From Anastrepha obliqua (taxonomy: Eukaryota > Arthropoda > Insecta > Diptera > Tephritidae): a DNA stretch of 64,000 nt. Positions 9,450-18,885 of the stretch are shown in pieces. Position numbers and translations under genes: made by a program. The stretch is from NCBI RefSeq assembly GCF_027943255.1, contig NC_072897.1, positions 22,320,044 through 22,384,043 on the forward strand, given 5' to 3'. Below the pieces are notes generated by a model. That model saw nothing but the letters and a program-made list of their open reading frames with translations, was not told the DNA's origin and ran no database searches. How positions within the stretch are numbered: the first letter of the stretch is position 1; each line of letters opens with the position of its first letter.

Positions 9450-10074
9450 AAGCTCGGAACGTCCCTGATCCGACAAATTTAGAGATCCGGCTTATCAGTG
9501 AAGAAGAAGCCAGAATAAGGTTAAGCACCTCTTCTCTGGCTGCGGTAATAAAAGTGGGATCCTTATCCCTGTAACATATAAACAAGTCCTCATTTAAAAT
9601 ATAATCAAAAAGTGACTCACCTCGTGCATTGATGTTTGAACTTCCCCAGCAGGTGTGATGGGAGTTCGCGTCAGTGCCTATGATAACGCCGATTTTCCTG
9701 CGTTTTGCTTCAGCCAGGGTTTCCCTTAGCAGCATCGGAGGTGGTTCCACCTCGTCATAATGTGCCATATAGACGGACATCAGCCATAGCTTTCCAGCCG
9801 GGCCCTCCACGCTCACCGTCACAATGTCTTCATTGCTGAAATTAGGCAAAATAAATGCGTTAAGTTCCCTCCTGATGAGTATACAGGATTCTGGTTTACC
9901 TGTCCTGCTATACGCCACCAGTTTGTAACTTTTGGTCCTGAGCCCAGAAATGCTGTTGCTGCTCAGCCACGGCTCCTGGATCAGGACTATATCAGCTCCA
10001 CCTTGCTCAAGGTGGATAAGTAGGTTGGCGGACGCCGCCTTAGAGTGCTGAAGATTTATCTGAAGAATATTCAT
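9448..10074 (-). pseudogene. LINE A ORF2, endonuclease domain only
   Basis: Starts MNILQINLQHSKAAS at 10074, overlapping ORF1 by 35 nt. AP-type endonuclease motifs: LQINLQHSK (residues 4-12), IQEPWLS (about 34), IGTDANSHHTCWGSS (about 135) and RGESLFDYI. The reverse transcriptase, RNase H and C-terminal zinc motif seen in LINE B are absent. The last codons (after about 9482) are gypsy sequence read by chance, not LINE protein. Without its partner domains the piece cannot support retrotransposition. Confidence 0.82.
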
Positions 10075-11065
10075 CCTCCAGGATCCTCTCCATCACCCCA
10101 AGGACAGCGTCCTCGCTCTCCGAGGCCAGAAGCCTCTCCTCCTCCGCCCTGTCGAAGAACGACCCGATGCTTATGACGGACCCCGGTAAAGAGCTTGTGT
10201 CATCAGCATTGTCACCCTCTGACGTGACGGATCCTACTTCCATGTCCACAGGAGCTTCCTCTACTGTGGGCCTCGCTTCTACCAGCCCTTCCGGAATTGC
10301 AGGGGCATCTCCTCTGGCATCGGTTTGGTAGAACTTAAGGACTACCTTCTCGAAGCCATAGTTGATGACCCCCTTCGCTTCAGCGAGAGGACTGAGAGAC
10401 TCTGCATTCAGCAGAATCAGCGCTTGCCGGTAGGATCCCCCAGTCTTCTCCACCTTAACCACCCTCCAGTTGTGCGTGGGAAGCTTGGGGTTACAATAGC
10501 GGAGGATTTCCTCCATCTCCTTCGAAGCAAAGGGTTCGGAGGGGAGCCAGACACGTGCTCGCGGACGCACAGGTAGATCCCTTCTGTCCACTACCTTTAG
10601 CTTGGCTCCCTCCCATACCTCTCCCACCAAGGCCACTGCCGCCCTATACATTGAGGCTGACCGTTCGTCAGGAGGTGGTCCAAGGTTTTCCCTCACTACC
10701 TTCATGAATACGGCGGAGATGGCGGACGCTACCCTTTTCCACTCCTCCCTAGAGATGGCGCCGTCTTCTCTGCCGCTGTCCATTACCCCGAGAATGATGG
10801 AGCCCGCCTGTTTAGCAACTTCGCTAAACGATTTTGGTGGGCCACCACCAATCTTGGGTCTCTTCTCTTGGGAGACATCCTCCTCCTGGGAGCGTTGCCT
10901 TTTTATTCCCGAGCCCAGGTGTGGCGCACTCGCTTCCACTCCCTTTCCGCTGCCCTCCTCTGCTCCTCTGATCACCTTCCTGGCCCACTCGAGCGTCTGA
11001 GAATGCTTCCCAGAAAACTGAGGGTCATTCTGGCAACCGTAGCGCTCCAGGATCCTAGTAGCCAT
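10040..11065 (-). CDS. LINE A ORF1 protein (341 aa, DUF4780-like)
   Basis: RNA-binding-type ORF1 of an insect LINE. The N-terminal half is charged and low-complexity, with KRPKIGGGPPKSFSEVAKQ (about residues 71-89). The C-terminal half contains RPRARVWLPSEP, then EEILRYCNPKLPTHNWRVVK and NYGFEKVVLKFYQTD, a pattern that I recognise as the DUF4780-type domain; the same pattern is in LINE B (28083-27800) and LINE C (46632-46400). An acidic tail ends in EDEYSSDKSSAL. The frame is intact from MATRILERYG. ORF2 starts inside its last 35 nt in another frame, as in LINE B, suggesting coupled translation. Confidence 0.78.
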   Translation of the reverse strand: MATRILERYGCQNDPQFSGKHSQTLEWARKVIRGAEEGSGKGVEASAPHLGSGIKRQRSQEEDVSQEKRPKIGGGPPKSFSEVAKQAGSIILGVMDSGREDGAISREEWKRVASAISAVFMKVVRENLGPPPDERSASMYRAAVALVGEVWEGAKLKVVDRRDLPVRPRARVWLPSEPFASKEMEEILRYCNPKLPTHNWRVVKVEKTGGSYRQALILLNAESLSPLAEAKGVINYGFEKVVLKFYQTDARGDAPAIPEGLVEARPTVEEAPVDMEVGSVTSEGDNADDTSSLPGSVISIGSFFDRAEEERLLASESEDAVLGVMERILEDEYSSDKSSAL

Positions 11066-11705
11066 ACGAAGGTCAGAGAAGGACTGCTTACTCTGGCCTG
11101 GCTGCCGTTTAGTCCTAACGAAGGGTCCTCGAAGAGATACCTCCGAAGTTCCCGGAAAGCTAGGGGGTGCTGGCTACGCCATCCAGCGCCACTGCTCTAG
11201 GAGTCGCAGACAGTTCCGTCTGTGATCCGCTACCTATCAAAGGTGGGTTCCCACCTTTAACCCCCGGGTTTATGGAGAAAGTCGGTTCCGACTTTCCCCC
11301 GGTGTCCCCCTTGGTCACTGCCCTACACGTCGTCCTTAAATGGTCCCATGGTTGTCTGTGCCATAGGTTGACGCATGTCCTTATGGGGCATGCGTTCAGA
11401 GCCAGACCGGACACAAAGACGGGAGTCGTCTGAACCGCATCTACACCGCCAACCCAATGGCTACGGATTTGGAACGTACTCCGGGGCCTGCCAGGGTTTT
11501 AGCGGGACGGGGGGCAGTCACGTCACTAGCCCATCAGCCATTTCTGCTGAGTTTCACCTCAGCATACTCAGGTGACGGAATGCCACTACTACCAGCACCG
11601 GGGTCTGAAAAAATGGAAAAAAGTACTATGAAAAGAATTTGTCCAAATCCGAAAAGGGAGGGGTGCACCTCGCGGAGGCGATCTGCCCTACACCCCAGCA
11701 GTGTC
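11066..11705 (-). other. LINE A 5' leader
   Basis: GC-richer than its surroundings and without a supported gene. It lies upstream of ORF1 and ends at the junction with gypsy integrase codons (ITDT) at about 11706. As the 5' region of a LINE it should include an internal promoter, but no element can be pinned down by eye. Confidence 0.55.
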
Positions 11706-12122
11706 AGTTATGGTTTGCTCTGATTTTATGCAGCGAGCTATCTCTATTATGGTGGAATGAAAACGTTCCACTTGGCCATTGCTCTTGCTGTGCAATGGCG
11801 GTACGAAAAATTGCTCTATTTGAAAATAATCTCTAAGCATGTGAGATATTGTGTTTGATTGGAAAGATTTCTCGTTATCCGATACCAGAATTCTGTTTTT
11901 TTTTAAGTTGTTGAGTAAAATTAGATATTATTAGGGATTGAACTTTTGCTAGTGTATCAAGATCACAATATATTCCATTTTCGCCATGCGGGTTATTGCA
12001 GTTACGAAGAGTTTGTAGAAGATATTCAGAGAATTAAATCTAACTGTGTGTCGGAGAAATTTTTTAAATAATATCTTTGTGCTTTTGCTATTAAATTCAG
12101 AATGAGAAAGTAAAAGTTGCAT
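11706..12122 (-). pseudogene. Gypsy integrase fragment
   Basis: Minus-strand translation at about 11880-11706 gives HMLRDYFQIEQFFVPPLHS, then SNGQVERFHSTIIEIARC: the part of a gypsy integrase core around the third catalytic residue (E of VERFHST). It is cut by LINE A at 11705. The stretch 11890-12122, between this and the RNase H end, holds the degraded N-terminal integrase region with stops. The C-terminal part of integrase is lost. Confidence 0.8.
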
Positions 12123-13860
12123 TTAAAATTGGTTAACCGGGCCCTTGACTGTTTTTATAGCCTCACTGGAAAATATTTCACTATGAGCTGTATTGCCAGA
12201 AAAGTTGTGCATATATTGCCGTGAGAGGATATCAGCTACAATATTTTCTTTACCTGGTTTATAATGGTACGTAGGAGAGTAAGAATTAATAAAAGCAGTC
12301 CATCGTTTCAGCTTCGAATTAGGATTTTTTTCAGATACTGCATATGTTAGCGGTTGATGGTCTGTATAGATATGAATATTTTTTACACCGTAAAGATAGT
12401 GTCTCAGTTTTTGGAATGCCCATATTATCGCATGTAACTCTCGTTCATTGGTCGCATAATGCTCCTCGGCTTTCGAAAGTGTGCGAGAAATCATCGTTAT
12501 TGGCTTGCCAGCCTGTGATAGTACAGCACCTAAAGTCACGGATGAAGCGTCTGTTGTAATTTCGAAGGTCTTGGAATAATCCGGGTGTTGGAGGAGAACA
12601 TCTTCGGGCGATAAGACAATTTTCAGTTTTTTAAAAGCTTGCTTGGCATCGCTATCGAATGAAATCGAAATGTTTTTCGAGTGTTTGCTTTTAACATGAC
12701 CGTTTTCACCCCTCAAATATTTGGTAAGAGGCTTGGATATTTGGGCGTAGTCTTTAATGAACCTTCTGTAGTAACCAGAAAGGCCAAGAAAAGAACGCAA
12801 TGCTCTAAGGTACTTAGGCTCCTGGCAGTTTGCTATTGCCTCGATTTTGTCGGGGCATGTACTTATTCCTTTTTGTGATACGACAAAGTCAAGGAACTCT
12901 ACTCTTCATTCAAAAAATTTTGATTTGTGAAACGAGACCCGCATGCCTACTTCTCCTATTCTTTTCAATATTAAGTCAACGTGTTTGAAATGGGATGTTT
13001 CATCAGGGGAAAAGACAATTATGTCGTCCACGTAGACGTCGCATATTTTGCCAATATATTCCCTTAATACGTCGTCGATTGCCCTTTGAAAGATACTAGG
13101 GGCATTCTTAAGCCCAATGGATTAGGTTAGGTTAGGTTGAAGCGGTTGTCTTGTGGGACACACTCAGGCTCATAGCCCATTGTGATGCCGCGTGGGGGAG
13201 CTTTCCCTATTTCTCCTAAAACCATTGTGCGCTTTTCAAAAATTTTAAAAGATCTCCTATTTCTGTGGAACTGAGATCTTCCAATTCGTTAAAAAATTGT
13301 TTGCCTAGAATAGCAAATCTCCGTCTGGATAGAGCAGGACAATGGCACAGAAGGTGCAAGATTGTCTCCTCCTCTTCCTCATCAAGACAACTTCTACAGA
13401 AGTCGTGTGCTTGCACACCCATCCTTTGGGCGTGCCTACCTATTAGGCAAAGCCCAAAGGGTAGTCGGCAAAATTCGTATTTACCATTATTCACACTAAA
13501 CGCTGTTTTGCACCTGTCTTTTTCCGAGAGGAGTATCTGGTGGAAACCTGACTTAAGGTCAAGCGTGGTAAAAATTTTTGATTTTCCCAAGTTAGAAAGT
13601 ATTATTGAAGTATCCGGGATAGGATATTTATCAGTAGTGGCTTTTCGTTCAACTTTCTAAAATCTACTACCATTCTTAACCGTTGGTTCCCGTCGTCATC
13701 GAATCCCTTTTTTGTAACTATGTGTATTGGTAAATTATACGATGAATTATACCATCTCTGAGTAAATCTGATATTTCCTTGTTAACAAACCCTGCTACAG
13801 ACATAGGATACGGATAGCTTCGTGAATATATAGGTGTATCGGATGTTGTATCTATGGTTG
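12123..13860 (-). pseudogene. Gypsy reverse transcriptase and RNase H, interrupted
   Basis: Pol core of the gypsy element. Upstream (13700-13462) reads IVTKKGFDDDGNQRLRMVVD, then KSKIFTTLDLKSGFHQILLS and RLPFGL. A LINE (13121-13449) follows, and the RT resumes at 13110 with LKNAPSIFQRAIDDVL and ICDVYVDDIIVF; YVDD is the catalytic motif. A stop lies near 12905. RNase H (12800-12123) has FLGLSGYYRRFIKDYA, EITTDASSVTLGAVLSQ, NERELHAIIWAFQ and IYTDHQPLTY. Frame changes are present between blocks. Order and motifs fit the Ty3/gypsy type. Confidence 0.87.
13121..13449 (-). mobile_element. LINE E: 329-bp 5'-truncated LINE 3' end
   Basis: Encodes only the last part of an RNase H-LINE ORF2: CLIGRHAQRMGVQAHDFCRS, then CLDEEEEETILHLLCHCPAL (a C-x2-C...H-x4-C zinc motif) and a C-terminus ending SAQWF. 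The 3' tail on the plus strand is three TTAGG units (13122-13137). The insertion is flanked by an imperfect 11-bp duplication, AAGCCCAATGG at 13110-13120 and AAGCCCAAAGG at 13450-13460. One frame runs from the gypsy RT into the LINE, giving a spurious fusion ORF. Confidence 0.86.
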
Positions 13861-13879
13861 CTATTACTCGCGTGTTGAA

Positions 13880-14361
13880 GGGAAGGGCGAAGCGAATGAT
13901 TTTGAGTTAGATTTGATTTTGATAAGCACGTCTTTCCCATTGGTTATGAAAGTATTTACTTCTTGGCAGCAGAAGTGATAAAGTTCTTCTTTTCCTTTTT
14001 TGTGGAAAAGAAAGTTATCCGTAGTATCTATTTGGGCTTCGATTGCTTTTAAGAAATCAAACCCGATAATTCCATCGAAACTTTAAAGTTGGGGTAAAAT
14101 ATAAAAGGTAGCTGCTTCTCCCAATATAAAAACCTGACATATTTCGTCTGCCTTATTTAAACCGTTTATAGACCTTACTTGAAATGGCTTATCTAATTTT
14201 GTGTTACCTTTAAAGAAATTGAGTCTTTTTACGTAATTTTTAGAAGTGCCTGTACCTATGAGGAATTGAAGAACTTGCCCATCCGAAAGGGTAAAAATTA
14301 ACTTCGTCGACTGATTGGCTTTCGAAGTTCTCGGAGTAATATGACTCGTTTTCCATTGCAT
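13880..14361 (-). pseudogene. Gypsy protease, active site damaged
   Basis: The frame after gag contains VLQFLIGTGTSKNYVKRLNF, where a retroviral-type aspartic protease has D-T/S-G at this place; here the catalytic aspartate is replaced (IGTGT). Further on, in another frame, DGIIGFDFLKAIEAQIDT fits the C-terminal GIIG(x)DFL motif of such proteases (14080-14040). A stop at 14083 splits the two. Non-functional. Confidence 0.72.
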
Positions 14362-15276
14362 TTATTCGCTGTATTTTGTTGTACGGTAGCTGCGTAGAAT
14401 TATTGCCGGTATGTGTTCTTTTAGGATTTTTGGGTAGTTGCAGTTGTTGCTGCCCGTATGCGACTTGGTCAGTGCGAGGTTGAGCTTGATTCGAAATGTC
14501 CTTGGACTGTGGTTGGCTAAATTGGTTTGGTTTATTTTTAAAATCAGTATGTTTCCTAAACTGTGAGCTTCCGTAAACCACATCCATTGGTGTTGGTTTA
14601 GATTGAAAAGTTCGAGAAGGTTGGGCGTAATCGTTATACCTCGAAGGCTCTGTACTGGGTATAATTCGGCTATTGTTGTATTGGCTAGCTGAAGCGTATG
14701 TTTCCGCGAAATCATACCTTGCTCGGTTGTGTTGCAACTCTTGCGCTCTAGCAAGTGCAGATGGTAAATCCGATGGATTTGCGGGAAATAAAGTGTCGCA
14801 AAGTGGGCGTCTCAAGCCAGATATGAATACTCCAAGGGCGTTGTCCCTAGCTCGTCCGTTAAATGCGTTGGTTAATGTTTCGTTACCGCTATGAGTCATG
14901 ATATTTTTGTTAATAATTAGAGTCAATTGCTTATCGACCGCTGAATAATATTCATCTATGTTCATACGTCCTTGTCGTAGAGTGTTAAGTTCGTTTTCTA
15001 AAATATAAAGAGGTCGCTTGTCAGCATACAGTTGGTCCAATCTAAAAATTATTGGATTAAAGTTAAGGGGTGTATTAAATGAACTTAAGTTTTCATTAGC
15101 GACTGCGTAATTTTGTTACGAAGAATTCCAATCGCAACATAATATGCCTCGGATCCTTTGACGTAAAAATTTATTGCAAATTTCGCGGCGGCCCTCCATG
15201 CTGGGTATTCTCTTATGTTGCCTTTGAACTCTGGCAACGACTTAATTAGGTTGAGATCGGTATGTGTGCTTTGCAC
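14240..15276 (-). pseudogene. Gypsy gag-like region
   Basis: Two frames. 15276-15085 gives LPEFKGNIREYPAWRAAAKF, a pattern found in gypsy Gag N-termini. 15040-14240 (266 aa) contains LRQGRMNIDEYYSAVDKQL, GLRRPLCDTLFPANP and a Q/N/P-rich tail. No CCHC zinc knuckle is visible, as in gypsy-group Gag proteins. A frame break lies between 15085 and 15040, so Gag is not intact. The last part overlaps the protease frame. Confidence 0.75.
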
Positions 15277-16093
15277 ACCAGAGACTATTGTAACAGATAA
15301 TAAACGAGTGTTTACACAAAAGTTGGGTTGATTGTTTTTAGAACTAGATGGATAATGGAATTATGAACGAGTCCCAGTATACATAGATCTATATTAAACG
15401 ATTATTTACACAAAAATTGCTGCGATTGATTGTAGAATTTAGAGCTAAATATGGATAAATCTCTATAGACAACGATCTCCTGGCAGCGCTGTACATTATT
15501 CTCGCTTGTTCGATCACTCGGTGCAGATTAGATCCCCACGTGTTCTGATACAATTTTGATGCCAGTTGATAATTAAAGATGATATTACACTTGTAAGTTG
15601 TTTTGCATTTGAGTAAAGAATATCTTGAATTAAGTGTTTTTTTCTCCCACTCTTCTTCATGTATTTACGTTCGCGGACCACGTGTTTAAATGGCTCAATT
15701 TTGGTATTGGCGCATGAAGCAATTTTTTGTATAATGTTTTGACATTAGTTTATCACTTATTTATTTTATAGTGAATAGTTGAATATGTTGATGATCAAAT
15801 TTTAGTACTTGTTGTATGCTTATAACAACTTGCGATGCGTTTGTTAGTTCACGTTTACAGTGAATAATTCAACTAGCTTCAACGGTTTGGTTCTCAACAC
15901 ATTTTTATAACGCGACTCGAATTATTTTACGCTCCACGCAGTATCGGTGAAAATATTTTACTATTTGTTCTTTTATTCATCCTATATTATGGTTTCGGTT
16001 CATATGGAGAATTTTTTTGCCCAATTATCGTATTAGTTGTGCAATTTCTTAGCACACATATGCGTTTGTGTTGTGGGATCACTTAGCCACTTG
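15277..16093 (-). other. Gypsy leader between primer-binding site and gag
   Basis: About 800 bp, no ORF that can be supported. It is the untranslated leader of the element on the minus strand, AT-rich and with many stops. Confidence 0.5.
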
Positions 16094-16105
16094 AGTTGGG
16101 CGCCA
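16094..16105 (-). other. Primer-binding site, tRNA-Lys-like
   Basis: Sense strand TGGCGCCCAACT directly after the 5' LTR. The first 11 bases are complementary to the 3' end of insect tRNA-Lys (...GTTGGGCGCCA), the primer type used by many retroelements. Confidence 0.72.
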
Positions 16106-16349
16106 GTTATTCTTATGCCGTTCCAGGTGATATATTCTTTTATGATCTCTTTGGTAACCAGTATTATTTGATCTCTTTGGTTAAACTTCACTTGGGCACT
16201 TTATTAACACTTCACTTATAGAACTATTTATACTCTGCTATCCTAAAAACTAACGGCGCTTAAGTGCTTTTTTAATGACGACTCTTTCAGCTGTATCGTG
16301 CGCACGATTTCGGCAAAATGCGAAGCGTAGGCATACAGAAAACGCACTT
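16105..16349 (-). repeat. 5' LTR of the gypsy element, upstream end missing
   Basis: Matches 9115-9359. At 16350 it abuts a mariner scrap, so the first part of its U3 region is lost. Few differences from the 3' LTR are seen (for example GATGCATCGG against GAAGCGTAGG). Confidence 0.82.
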
Positions 16350-16600
16350 ATTTGAACAAAAATAATGTTAATATCGTTCCGCAAGCACCGTATTCGCCTG
16401 ATATGGCTCCATGTGACTTTTTCCTGTTTCACAAGCTCAAGTTGCCGCTCCGTGGAGAACATTTTGAGACAATTGAAGTCATAAAAGAGAATTCGAAGAA
16501 CACACTCGAGCTTGACTTGTTTACAGTAGCACAGAAAACAAACTATGTGACATATCACGCTGAAATTTGCCATGTAAGCTTATAACAGTCCTACCAAAAC
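16350..16600 (+). pseudogene. Mariner transposase C-terminal scrap
   Basis: Reads VPQAPYSPDMAPCDFFLFHK then LKLPLRGEHFETIEVIKE: the PYSPD(L)APCDFFLF block with the third catalytic aspartate of mariner transposases and the segment after it. The first two thirds of the gene are absent. This belongs to a different mariner lineage from the one at 16803-18059. Confidence 0.8.
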
Positions 16601-16802
16601 ACAAAAAATTTATTTTTGCCACAAATTTACATTTGCATATGCCATCTTCCAGTGCGCCTGGTAATGAAGCGTTTTCTATAGAGGATTTTGATTCAGTTGA
16701 GGGGATTCAACAAAGTTTTACAGACACCAGACAGACAGACATAACATACATATGTATATAATTTTGGATGATTTGGAAAAAAATTCAAATATAATAGGAC
16801 TA
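16601..16802. repeat. Non-coding spacer with dispersed repeat
   Basis: The part 16623-16690 (GCATATGCCATCTTCC...GCCTGGTAATGAAGCG) is an inverted copy of 8274-8335. The rest holds nothing recognised. Confidence 0.5.
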
Positions 16803-18059
16803 TGGTTAAGTTCGTGCGGGTTTTTTTCGAAATTTGAAACTTTATTGACGTAAAATGGTTACAAATTTAATATTCAAAGTATTGTCCATCGCTTGCTACT
16901 ACTTTTTCCCATCTTTCTGGCAATTCACGGATTCCCTTTGTGAAAAATTCGGTCGGTTTTGCCGCAATCCACGAATCGATCCATTTTTTGACTTCATCGT
17001 AATTACGGAAGTGCTGGTCAGCCAGGCCATGTTGCATCGATCGGAAGAGATAGTAATCGGATGGCGCAAGGTCTGGAATATACGGCGGGTGGGGTAGGAC
17101 ATCCCATTTGAGCGTTTCTAAGTATGTTTTGACCACTTGTGCAACATGTGGCCGAGCATTGTCATGTTGCAAAATAACTTTGTCGTGTCTATCGGCGTAT
17201 TGCGGCCGTTTTTCTCGCAGTGCTCGGCTCAAACGCATCAATTGTCGTCGGTAGACATCCCCCGTAATCGTTTCATTCGGTTTCAGTAGCTCATAATACA
17301 CAACACCCAGCTGGTCCCACCAGATACACAGCATAACCTTCAGGCCATGAATATTCTGCGCCGACGTCGATGTTGAAGCATGGCCAGGGTATCCATACGT
17401 TGCCTGACGTTTTGGATTGTCGTAATGGACCCACTTTTCATCGCCAGTCACAATTCGATGCAAAAAACCCTTTCTTTTGTGCCGTTGAAGCAGTTGTTCG
17501 CATGCCATAAAACGGCGTTCAACGTCTCTTGGCTTCAATTCATACGGCACCCAATGGCCTACCTTTCGGATCATTCCCATGGCTTTTAAACGTTTGGAAA
17601 TGGTTGATTGATCAACTCCCAAAGTTTTTGCAACCTCTTCTTGCGTTTGAGCCGGATCTTGATCGAGCAATTCCTCCAATTCGGTATCCATGAACTTTGG
17701 CGGCGCACCCTCGCGTTCTTCGTCTTCCAAGCCAAAATCACCACTTTTAAAGCGTGCAAACCACTTCTGGCACGTTCGCTCAGCTAGAGCATGCTCACCA
17801 TAAACTTCCACCAAGATACGATGACTTTCGGCTGCTTTTTTCTTCATATTAAAAAATTCCCCGCAAAAACACATTATTTGGCACGAAATTCGACATTTTC
17901 AAGTGTGGTAAAAATATTGTTGTTTACGCTTCAAATAAAAAACTTATACTGACGTTTGTGCCTTACGACAGTAGCTCTCCAATGAATGTTTGGAAATGTG
18001 GATCGATGGAATAATAATCAAGTTACGCCATCTGTTGTAAAACCGCACGAACTTATCGA
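16803..18059 (-). mobile_element. Mariner element with TIRs and TA target duplication
   Basis: 1257 bp. Ends on the plus strand: TGGTTAAGTTCGTGCGG at the left and, as reverse complement of the right end, TCGATAAGTTCGTGCGG. TA dinucleotides flank both ends (16801-16802 and 18060-18061). One transposase gene fills the inside. Size, TIRs and TA duplication are all as expected for mariner. Confidence 0.92.
16867..17874 (-). CDS. Mariner transposase (near-intact, D,D34D type)
   Basis: 335-aa cut-and-paste transposase. The N-terminal DNA-binding part has AERTCQKWFARFKSGDF (about residues 31-47) and TLGVDQSTISKRLKAMGM, a paired helix-turn-helix. Catalytic residues: first D in HRIVTGDEKWVHYDNP, second in ILQHDNARPH, third in HPPYIPDLAPSDYYLF; the usual S of PYSPD is I. 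C-terminus LPERWEKVVASDGQYF is complete. An ATG at 17896 would give MSNFVPNNVFLRGIF, which looks like the family's normal start, but it is out of frame with the body by one T in a T-run at about 17850; from 17874 the frame is open to the end. It is therefore nearly intact, with a probable N-terminal frameshift. Confidence 0.9.
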   Translation of the reverse strand: MCFCGEFFNMKKKAAESHRILVEVYGEHALAERTCQKWFARFKSGDFGLEDEEREGAPPKFMDTELEELLDQDPAQTQEEVAKTLGVDQSTISKRLKAMGMIRKVGHWVPYELKPRDVERRFMACEQLLQRHKRKGFLHRIVTGDEKWVHYDNPKRQATYGYPGHASTSTSAQNIHGLKVMLCIWWDQLGVVYYELLKPNETITGDVYRRQLMRLSRALREKRPQYADRHDKVILQHDNARPHVAQVVKTYLETLKWDVLPHPPYIPDLAPSDYYLFRSMQHGLADQHFRNYDEVKKWIDSWIAAKPTEFFTKGIRELPERWEKVVASDGQYFEY

Positions 18060-18103
18060 TAGACCTATTATAATACAAGTCATATTAAAAAGCTACCTAA
18101 CAT

Positions 18104-18172
18104 TCTTTGCTTCTAATCACCAACAAATTCTTATCGACTGCTGCTAAATTTACATAATTCAGCCCCTTCCCT
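18104..18172. repeat. Dispersed repeat piece
   Basis: ATTCTTTGCTTCTAATCACC and the following 50 bp are repeated with few changes at 50879-50946. Family unknown. Confidence 0.6.
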
Positions 18173-18362
18173 ACAAGACAGCTGACTATCATATTAGCAC
18201 TCATATTATCATCATCACTATCATCATCCAACTACACATTTTTGTTCTAGCCGTGGGAAAGTTCTGATAGTTTCCCCTTGTCGGTGTGATATTCTATCTC
18301 TCTTTTACCAATAGCAATTTCTTATAACTGAAAAATATATCTGCCCTCCTCTAAAGGCACAC

Positions 18363-18582
18363 TAAACTCCTCATTGTTGTCATCACAAACTCATCAGCAC
18401 AAATGGCCTAAACTCCTCATTGTTGTCATCAGAAACTCATCAGCACAAACGCCTCATTGTTGTCATCACAAACTCATCAGCACAAACGCCTCATTGTTGT
18501 CATCACAAACTCATCAGCACAAACGCCTCATTGTTGTCATCACAAACTCATCAGCACAAATGGCCTAAACTCCTCATTCGAA
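18363..18582 (+). repeat. Minisatellite, 37-bp unit
   Basis: Five to six tandem copies of a 37-bp unit beginning CGCCTCATTGTTGTCATCAC and ending CTCATCAGCACAAA; the outer copies have a TGGCCTAAACTCC variant. 37 is not a multiple of three, so the open frames through it are accidental. Confidence 0.9.
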
Positions 18583-18659
18583 ATTACACGACGAAAACGA
18601 AATTACATTTATGTTATTATATTCATTTATTGTTTACAAACTAGTTATTATAAAATTTT

Positions 18660-18885
18660 ATATTATATATTTACATATTTAAAGATTTTACATATTTACA
18701 CATTTCAAGATTTTACATATTTACACATTTACACATTTCAAGATTTTACATATTTAAAGATCTTACATATTTACACATTTCAAGATTTTACATATTTAAA
18801 GATTTTACATATTTACACATTTCAAGATTTTACATATTTAAAGATTTTACATATTTACACATTTACACATTTGAAGTTTTTCTGT
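18660..18885 (+). repeat. AT-rich minisatellite
   Basis: Repeats of TTACATATTTA alternating with AAGATT and CACATTTCAAGATT, higher-order period about 43 bp. It overlaps the last codons of the DUF4806-like gene on the other strand, whose stop lies at 18863-18865. Confidence 0.85.

Larger units (their letters stand above)
9482..11705 (-). mobile_element. LINE A: DUF4780/endonuclease LINE, 3' part missing
   Basis: Non-LTR element inserted in the gypsy integrase. The sense strand has a 5' leader (11705-11066), an intact ORF1 (11065-10040) and the start of ORF2 (10074 to about 9482). It stops within the endonuclease domain and gypsy sequence resumes at once. LINEs are normally shortened at the 5' end, so loss of the 3' part together with some gypsy sequence is best explained by a later deletion across the LINE/gypsy border. 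Confidence 0.83.
9115..16349 (-). mobile_element. Gypsy-type LTR retrotransposon, minus strand, with nested LINEs
   Basis: Sense order on the minus strand: 5' LTR (16349-16105), primer-binding site (16105-16094), gag (15276-14240), protease (14361-13880), reverse transcriptase/RNase H (13750-12123), integrase start (about 11990-11706), polypurine tract (about 9449-9437) and 3' LTR (9436-9115). The two LTRs match over about 245 bp. A LINE (9482-11705) replaces the rest of integrase and everything between it and the polypurine tract; a second small LINE (13121-13449) splits the RT. The element is dead: degraded protease, stops, insertions. Confidence 0.9.

Noticed and set aside
10325..11200. 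Plus-strand ORFs over LINE A ORF1
   Set aside because: GC-rich antisense frames of the ORF1 gene; no independent support.
13122..13137. Interstitial telomere repeat
   Set aside because: Only three TTAGG units, placed exactly at a LINE 3' end; it is the LINE tail.
18358..18362. CACTA terminal inverted repeat of the Tnp2-like transposon
   Set aside because: A five-base match with no TAGTG partner found near the other side; too weak to call an end.
18363..18582. CRISPR-like array
   Set aside because: Head-to-tail identical 37-bp units without unique spacers in a eukaryotic context: an ordinary minisatellite.
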